Shown: positions 54,477 through 60,370 of the stretch, in pieces
Layout: each line of letters starts with the position of its first letter
Position numbering within the stretch: position 1 is the first letter of the stretch
Assembly: GCA_001584585.1 (NCBI GenBank)
Contig: LSYV01000002.1
Span: 2,495,579 to 2,555,948, forward strand
DNA from: Gonium pectorale
Taxonomy: Eukaryota > Chlorophyta > Chlorophyceae > Chlamydomonadales > Volvocaceae
Reading direction: 5' to 3'
DNA length: 60,370 nucleotides
Notes under the pieces: model-generated
Told to the model about the DNA's origin: nothing
Databases searched by the model: none
Seen by the model: the letters and a program-made list of their open reading frames with translations, nothing else
Translations under genes and position numbers: made by a program

Positions 54477-57400
54477 CGCGGAAGGGCCTAAGGAAGCACC
54501 CAGTAGTGTCCTTTCTGCGTACAGAGCCCGTATCTATGCCCTTGTTTGCCCCCGGGCCGCGGGTCGCCGAACGCCAAGAGGGTCAAGGAGATAAAGCGAG
54601 TTCAACTTGATACTATGGTGGTAAATTTATTTCCCGTTGCACAAAGGCTGGGCGACGACTGACGACTAACGCAGTCAACACTTATGAGGGCCGATGAGAG
54701 TTTAAAATCATTCTCGTGCACACCAGTGTGATCTGTGATGAGTTATCGTTTGGGGCGTGTAGCTCATTCCGCGGTTTCCGTGACTGTTGGGACGCGAGCC
54801 TCGACCCTCGACTTTGCACCCCCGCAAGGTATTTTGGGACCTGTCGACATTAGCTATGCGTTGTATAGTTGCTGCTGGGCTGAATGCCTACTACTCATCA
54901 CCGACCGGCCCTTGGGTCACGATCGCAAGTAAGGCCAGCGTTCCGCTGGCAGGCCCGTAGCTCGGCTTGGTGCTAGCGGTAAACGGTTGACGGCGGGCAG
55001 GGTTAGGGGCGGGCGCGTGGCTGCGCTGTGCCGGGAGGGGCCGGGTGTGTGCAATTGGTAGGCGAAGGATGTTGATTGAAGGGTTTGCATGAGTGTGCAT
55101 GCGTGTGCGGCTGTTGAACAGGCTAGTACTGCGAACTGGGCTGCACATGCGGTGCAGGGATGGGGCGAACATGTGGCAGCGCGGTGGCATTTGCTGCAAC
55201 AAAAGGAAGCATTTGCGGTTGCCAGCGGCATGTGCAATTTGTAGGCGCTGCAGAGGCGGCCAGAGGGCATACCCGTTCGCACAGCCCTTCGCAAGAGTCT
55301 GCTCATGACATTTCAAACATCTCTGCCCCCTTCAGTGCCCCTTCTCCTTCAAACCGCGCAGGTGGGCCCATCGCTCCGCCTGCAAGGGCAGCAAACAATG
55401 ATGACTTGCTTTCCAAGGTCTGAGGGGGGCCGTAGTAGGAAGACGACCCGGTTTCGGTCGGCTGGTGAGCGGATGGCCATCTGCGAGCCAAACGGACCCA
55501 CTGGCAAGACAACTACGAACCTCACGAACCAGCTCCAACCTTCGACTGGGCCTGCACAAGATCCTGCACGGGCATGCTGCAGCATGTCACTCGCCGCCGA
55601 TGCTGCCGCCGGGTGGAAGGAGCGCCTCGGCACGCCAGCGGTGCTTTCCTCGACATTTATGCAACGGCCACCGTGCGGGGGCCGAAGGTCTTGCTGGCAT
55701 GGCGAAGGACAGCGCCTGCATGGCACTGCCGGCCAGTACGACCGGTAGCACACGCATATACGGCTGCTTGACTTCGGACGCTCGTGGCAGCGTAAAGGCA
55801 GCTTGGCCGGCAGGCCACCTAACGCCAGACACGCGCCACCGTGGCCGGCAACCGTGCTGCCCTGCCGCTACACAGCACCCAGCAAGTCCGCCGGGCCTCT
55901 CAGCGCCGGAGTAGGATCTGCTTCAATCAGACAGGGGGCCTTCCAGGGCCTGACGAAAAAGGGGCCGGCGGCAGGGACAATGGGACGTGCTGTAGTAGTG
56001 CCCGGTTCTGCCACAGAGACCGTACATGTGGCGGCTGGGGCGGCGACATTGAAAATGGGGCATGCTGTAGTAGCGCATGCGGCAGAGACGGTGCCTGTGC
56101 GCTGCACGCTCCCCCGGCCATGATGGCAAACACGAAAGGGCTCGAGAGCTGAGCGGACGTACGCGTAGCGTTTGTGCGCCCGGTGTGAGGACTAGGCCTT
56201 ACGCGCGGCCGCAGGGACCACGGCTGCGGACCGCCGAAGTTACCGCTCTGGCATGCACGGCAGTGCCGGCGCTTAGACCCAGCGCCGGTGGTGTAATGCA
56301 CATTGGGCTACATCCTGTATATCGTGGATCGTGTAGTGTTCGTGAACGCCGGCACGCTTTTCCTTACCGCCACAGTTTCGTCACCCGCGCCTGCAGGTTT
56401 GCGCAGAATCCCGGTAAGTTTCCGATTGAAAGGGGAGTGCCCATTTGCCCCCTTCCTCGTTCTCCTTTCTCTGAAACCTTCCCAACGGAAGGGGCAAAAA
56501 GGCCATATCCATCTCCCTGCCTGCCCCACGCGGTGCTGCACGCTTGCGCCAGCCCGCACCTCACTCCCGGAGCTCACAGGGCTACTGATTTTACGTTTAT
56601 TTACATTCAATGCACTACAAAGGAGAAACTGGTGGTCACCGTGCAATGAGAGCGTAGGTGTCACAGAGCCTATATGCACAGCACAGAGCCCATGCGGGAG
56701 TGCACGCCAACGCTACGCACAAACTCCATTCCCGCCCAATGCAACCGATCCACGCGCCACCAGGCAGGCAGCAAGCAACGACGTGGACATTCGCAAGCCC
56801 GAAATCAAGGCAGCGGGATATTGAGGGCACGCTTCATTCGTAAATGCAACACAGTCAAACCAACTTGCCAAGGTCTTGACTTGCACCCGGATCTGGCATC
56901 ATGCATGCCCGGTGCAGTGTCTAGGACGGGATACACACGTAAGAATAGAGGCAATCTTCATGCCGCTAGACAACTCGAGGCATCATGGCCTGCATCGTAC
57001 GACAGCACCCTGTGGGCGCTTTCCATGGAACTTGGTAAACGGCTCACACCTTGCGTTCATGGCGCATGAGCCCTCCCTGCGGACTCGCATCCAGCGTGGG
57101 TTTCCTGCCTTCGCCGGGGTCCGCTACAGGCGCCGGGAGCCTCGCTCGGCCTCTGGACCCGTCAGCTTCGGACCAGCATCACCTGCGCACCGCCCACATT
57201 CGAACACGACTATCCAACCACCAGACTGCGCTCCGTATCCGCCGGCACCCTGTACCCGAACACACCTTCGCCCCCTTCCTCAGCAGGCAGCTGCGATCCC
57301 TTGTCCTTGCCGCCCTTCCAGCCGCGTCCCCACCCATCCCACCCATCCAAGCCCGCCCGTCCGCCCACCTGCACCGCGCGGCCGTGCCGTGCCATGCCAC

Positions 57401-57662
57401 ACCATGCCGTACCGTGTCAAACACAGCGGCCCCCTCCCTCGAACCACACGCACCCTTGGCCCTCACCCTGCATACCACCCGCTCCTTGCTGCCGGCCGCG
57501 AACGCTTGCCCCCGCCCCCCCCCCCGCGCCCATCTCATGGACTCCCTTCCCCTCCCATCGCCCTCGCGCCCATCTCACGCTCCTCCTCCTCCTTCTCGTC
57601 CTTCTCCTCCTCCTCCTCCTCCTCGCACAGCTCGAACCCACCCCATCTGTCACCCACGCGCC
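54477..57662. other. 3.2 kb without a recognised gene
   Basis: This lies between the DNAAF5 start and the ABCG stop. Several open frames exist (for example 54735-54932 and 55160-55423 on the plus strand), but none shows a family, and splice-linked neighbours do not extend them. A two-unit, ~75 bp imperfect repeat lies at 55981-56105. The right end is C-rich, with a CTC/TCC tract near 57581-57630 that may be ABCG 3' UTR. Confidence 0.4.
55981..56105 (+). repeat. Two imperfect ~75 bp direct repeats
   Basis: GCTGTAGTAG starts at 55988 and again at 56063; the flanking GGGRCRTGCTGTAGTAG and CAGAGACSGTRC blocks are shared. Copies are diverged. Confidence 0.6.
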
Positions 57663-60370
57663 TCAGCGCCGCTCTCGGCCCGCCGTGAGGCGCAGCGCGG
57701 CGTAGGTGATGAGGTGCAGCACGCCCAGGTAGCCCAACAGGATGACCGCCAGGCGCCAGAAGGGCTCGCGCATGCCAAAGTAGCGCAGGATGAGGTTGGT
57801 GTCGACGGTGCAGTCGGGGCCGGGCGTGCCCAGCAGGCGCTTGAGGTAGTTCTCGGGGTGCAGCGCCGGGTTGCCGGGCAGGTACTCGGGCAGCACCGAC
57901 AGCACGGGTGTGCCGAAGCCGCTGGAGCAGCTGGACACGCGACCGCGGTACTCGGCGGCTGCGGGGGCCGGGGAAAGCGGGGGTGGGGGGGGCGCGAGGG
58001 TTTGGAGCCGTGGGGCGAGGACCGGACCTGAGCCGACTGGAGGCCCTGAGCGTGCGTGACAAGGAGGGAAGAAGAGGATGAACACCCACGCGACGGCGTG
58101 TGGGACATGGCTGACCGTGGACAGACACCGCTTCCCTTCGTATTCTCCTTCCGTCAAGGAGCGTCTGTGTGCACCGCCCATACCCGCCGTCCCCCCGCCG
58201 CCTACCCCGGTCCCACTCACATGCCATTCCTTGAAACGCCCATGACATGGTGCTGAACCAGCGGAGGCCCCACGTGAGCCACTTCTGGTCCATGTCCTCG
58301 TAGCGGACTGGTCGAGGGCGGGGAAAGGGCGGCGGGAGCACCATGCGTGAGCGCGCGCGGGAGTGGTGGTAAGCATGTGCGGTAGGCCGCAAGATGAGCA
58401 ACCAAGGCCAGGGGAAGGGGATGCCCAACCGCCCGATCAATCCAATCCAAAACATGTGGGCTTGGGCGTCGGTCCGTCTGTTCCTTACGCACTGGCTGGC
58501 CATTGGGGGCCATTGGGGGCCATTGGGGGCCATTGGGGGCCATTGGGGGCCATTGGGGGCCATTGGGGGCTGACTGCTGCAGTGCCATAAAACTGCACGC
58601 TTGCCTGCTACCCAGCCGGCCGGCCGCCAGCTGCCAATTGACCTTCCCACGGACCCACTCATGATACCCCTACAAACGGACCCACGCCAGATCCCACCGA
58701 GCCGCCGACCCACCGACCCCCCGGCCCCGCGACCCCAGTCCCTCTCCCTCTTTCCTCTGCAGACACCTCTCTTTTCCACGCACCCAGGTAGTTCGACATG
58801 AGGATGTTGACCGCCGTCCAGGCGATTGCGACCATGAACGCCGTGTCCTGGTTGGGCGTGGCGATGGCCGCCGCGTACAGCACCTGGTGGGGGGATGGGG
58901 CGAAGCGGCGGGGCACCGTAGCCGGGCAGCGTTCGCAACGCAGGTTTCGGGCGGGTAGCGCATCCGCCGCAACCCGCACTGCGCTGCGCTGCCTCCTTCC
59001 TGCACCCTGCTACTCGGCGCCCAAAATCACTATATCACGCCCTTTCCCACAACAAACGCCGTGTGTCACACACGGGGCCGTACGCAGGGCCCCGCACGGC
59101 GCGTCCGTGCGAGTGACCGGTATGCATGCAGTCGTCCCCGCCCTGCCTCGCCCTCGCCTGTCGTCAGCCTGTCACGTGCGCACCTGCGAGGCGATGAGGT
59201 AGGCCAGCACGCACATGACCCCGTGCTCCGCCAGCGGCCCGACCTCCTTCCGCAGCCCCGCCATGCCGTAGATGGTGAAGCTGAACACGAGCATGGACAG
59301 CACGCCGAAGGGCAGCACCGCCAGCACCTGGCACACCAGCAGAAGGAGCGGGGTTGAAGAGAAAGAGGAATGAACAACGACGAGCTGGGCGCCAGCAGTG
59401 TATGTCCCGTCCAGCAGAAGAAGCGGGGGGTGAGACAGTCAACGACTGAGCGGTCGGGGGCTGCGAGGGCGAGGAGCGGGCAGACGTCGCGCGCATGGCG
59501 ACACGAACCGGGGTTTTGGATCGGCCGGCCATAGCGCCCGAGCCCGCCCACCCGCCCGCGCGCACCTTTGCGACGTAGTACGCAGAGGGGTGGTAAAGCT
59601 TCGCCCCCAGGTCCGCCATGTAGTACTGCTTGTCCGCCGTGTACAGCGACATGTACACGTACGGCAGCAGCAGCAGCACGCACACCTCGATGAACATGAC
59701 GTCCGTACGGGAGCTGCACGCGCACGTACGGCAGTGGGGCAGGGGCAGGCAGGGGCCCGGGCGGTTAAATGCCGGGATCGGCACGGCGACAGGCATGAGA
59801 CTGTAACACACCGCACTGTAGGGCTATCTATTGAGCACGGCATGCGCACGTCAACATCCCTCCTCCCTCCGTGCGGCCCCACCAACTCAACCTCCCGCCC
59901 TTCCTTGCCCCGCCCGAGTCCCCGCGCACCGCACGCTCTCGAAGTAGTCTCCGATGCCGTAGAATATGATCCCCACCACCAGCGCGATCCAGCAGAAGAT
60001 GAGCATGCGGCCGGCCACGTCGGCGGGGTTGCGCGTCATGGACAGCAGCTCGCGCCAGAACAGCGCCCGGACCTGGCGCAGCCACCCCGGCGGCGCCGCC
60101 TGCTTGTGCCGCCGGGCGCCCCACGCCGCCACCTCCGCGGCCGCGCGCGCCGCCGCGACGGCGCCGCCCTTGTCGTCGTCGCCCTTGCTGGCGGCTGCGG
60201 CTGTGCCGCTACCCTGGATCTTGAGGATGCCGCGGCGATGCTGCGGCGCCGGTGCCGTCGCCGGCGCGCCGGCGGTGTCGTTGATCTCGAGGGCGGAGTG
60301 TCCCGACAGTGCGCCGCCGCCGCCACCGCCACCGCCGCCGCTGGCGCGGGCGCCGCCGAGGCTGCTCTGC
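57663..60370 (-). CDS. ABCG-type (white/BCRP subfamily) transporter, C-terminal half
   Basis: ABCG proteins export lipids and other hydrophobic compounds. Only the linker and transmembrane domain lie in the window; the ATP-binding domain should be to the right. Exons are 60370-59930 (runs off the edge), 59713-59566, 59327-59184, 58883-58784, 58307-58221 and 57958-57663. Sequence in order: a Gly-rich linker; the start of the TMD, WLRQVRALFWRELLSMTRNP; ADVAGRMLIFCWIALVVGII; the second exon with VCVLLLLPYVYMSLYTADKQ and YHPSAYYVAK; FGVLSMLVFSFTIYGMAGLR; YAAAIATPNQDTAFMVAIAW; DQKWLTWGLRWFSTMSWAFQ; and AEYRGRVSSCSSGFGTPVLS in the last loop. The final helix is LAVILLGYLGVLHLITYAAL. The order ATPase-then-TMD is the reverse-topology type of ABCG, which is inference until the rest is seen. 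The stop at 57663 closes a clean frame. Confidence 0.82.
58501..58570 (+). repeat. 10 bp minisatellite, seven perfect copies
   Basis: CATTGGGGGC repeated seven times without a mismatch, inside the intron between ABCG exons 58883-58784 and 58307-58221. Confidence 0.95.

Noticed and set aside
57628..57650. Minus-strand GGGTTCGAGCT as a tRNA B box
   Set aside because: It lies in the ABCG 3' flank with no cloverleaf around it.

Overview
This window is nuclear DNA from a flagellated green alga, most likely a volvocalean chlorophyte (Chlamydomonas/Volvox relatives). The reasons are very GC-rich coding sequence with strong GC bias at third positions, many short GT-AG introns mostly in phase 0, low-complexity Ala/Gly/Pro/Ser insertions inside conserved domains, TGTAA poly(A) signals downstream of several stop codons, and genes specific to organisms with motile cilia (a dynein-assembly factor and a CCDC81 homologue). 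No prokaryotic, viral or organellar gene was seen. I rebuilt exons by joining GT-AG (rarely GC-AG) boundaries that keep a conserved reading frame. Protein lengths below come from those joins.

Layout. 390-4186 (-): NOL11-like U3 snoRNP/rRNA transcription factor with a tandem hairpin array in intron 2. 5094-5444 (-): small unknown gene. 5813-12952 (+): very large F-box/LRR gene with a 3.3 kb exon. 14540-16354 (-): intronless ketopantoate reductase. 16549-20641 (+): replication licensing factor CDT1, divergent from the reductase across a 194 bp promoter that carries a consensus E2F site. 21345-22123 (+): possible two-ORF transcript of unknown function. 22663-25492 (+): DUF2993/LmeA-like protein. 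26916-32392 (+): membrane-anchored NFX1-type zinc-finger protein with an N-terminal RING, crossed by an assembly gap. 32886-33349 (-): a four-exon BolA gene. 33872-38134 (-): CCDC81-like HU-domain protein, 13 exons. 39297-40635 (+): four-TM membrane protein. 40636-42825: gene-poor, with a tandem duplication. 42826-48029 (-): folate/biopterin transporter. 48434-54476 (-): DNAAF5/HEATR2. 57663-60370 (-): 3' half of an ABCG transporter that runs off the right edge.

These are independent eukaryotic transcription units, not an operon. Thematic links are limited: CCDC81-like and DNAAF5 both point to cilia and centrioles, CDT1 carries its own cell-cycle control signals, and the reductase and the folate transporter both concern B-vitamin metabolism. 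The most unusual signals are (i) a hairpin-forming repeat found only in introns of three different genes, once as a six-unit tandem array; (ii) an N-gap flanked by an error-rich duplicate of the adjacent exon end, which is almost certainly a false gap; (iii) two GC-AG introns; (iv) the E2F site in front of CDT1; and (v) the possible dicistronic locus.
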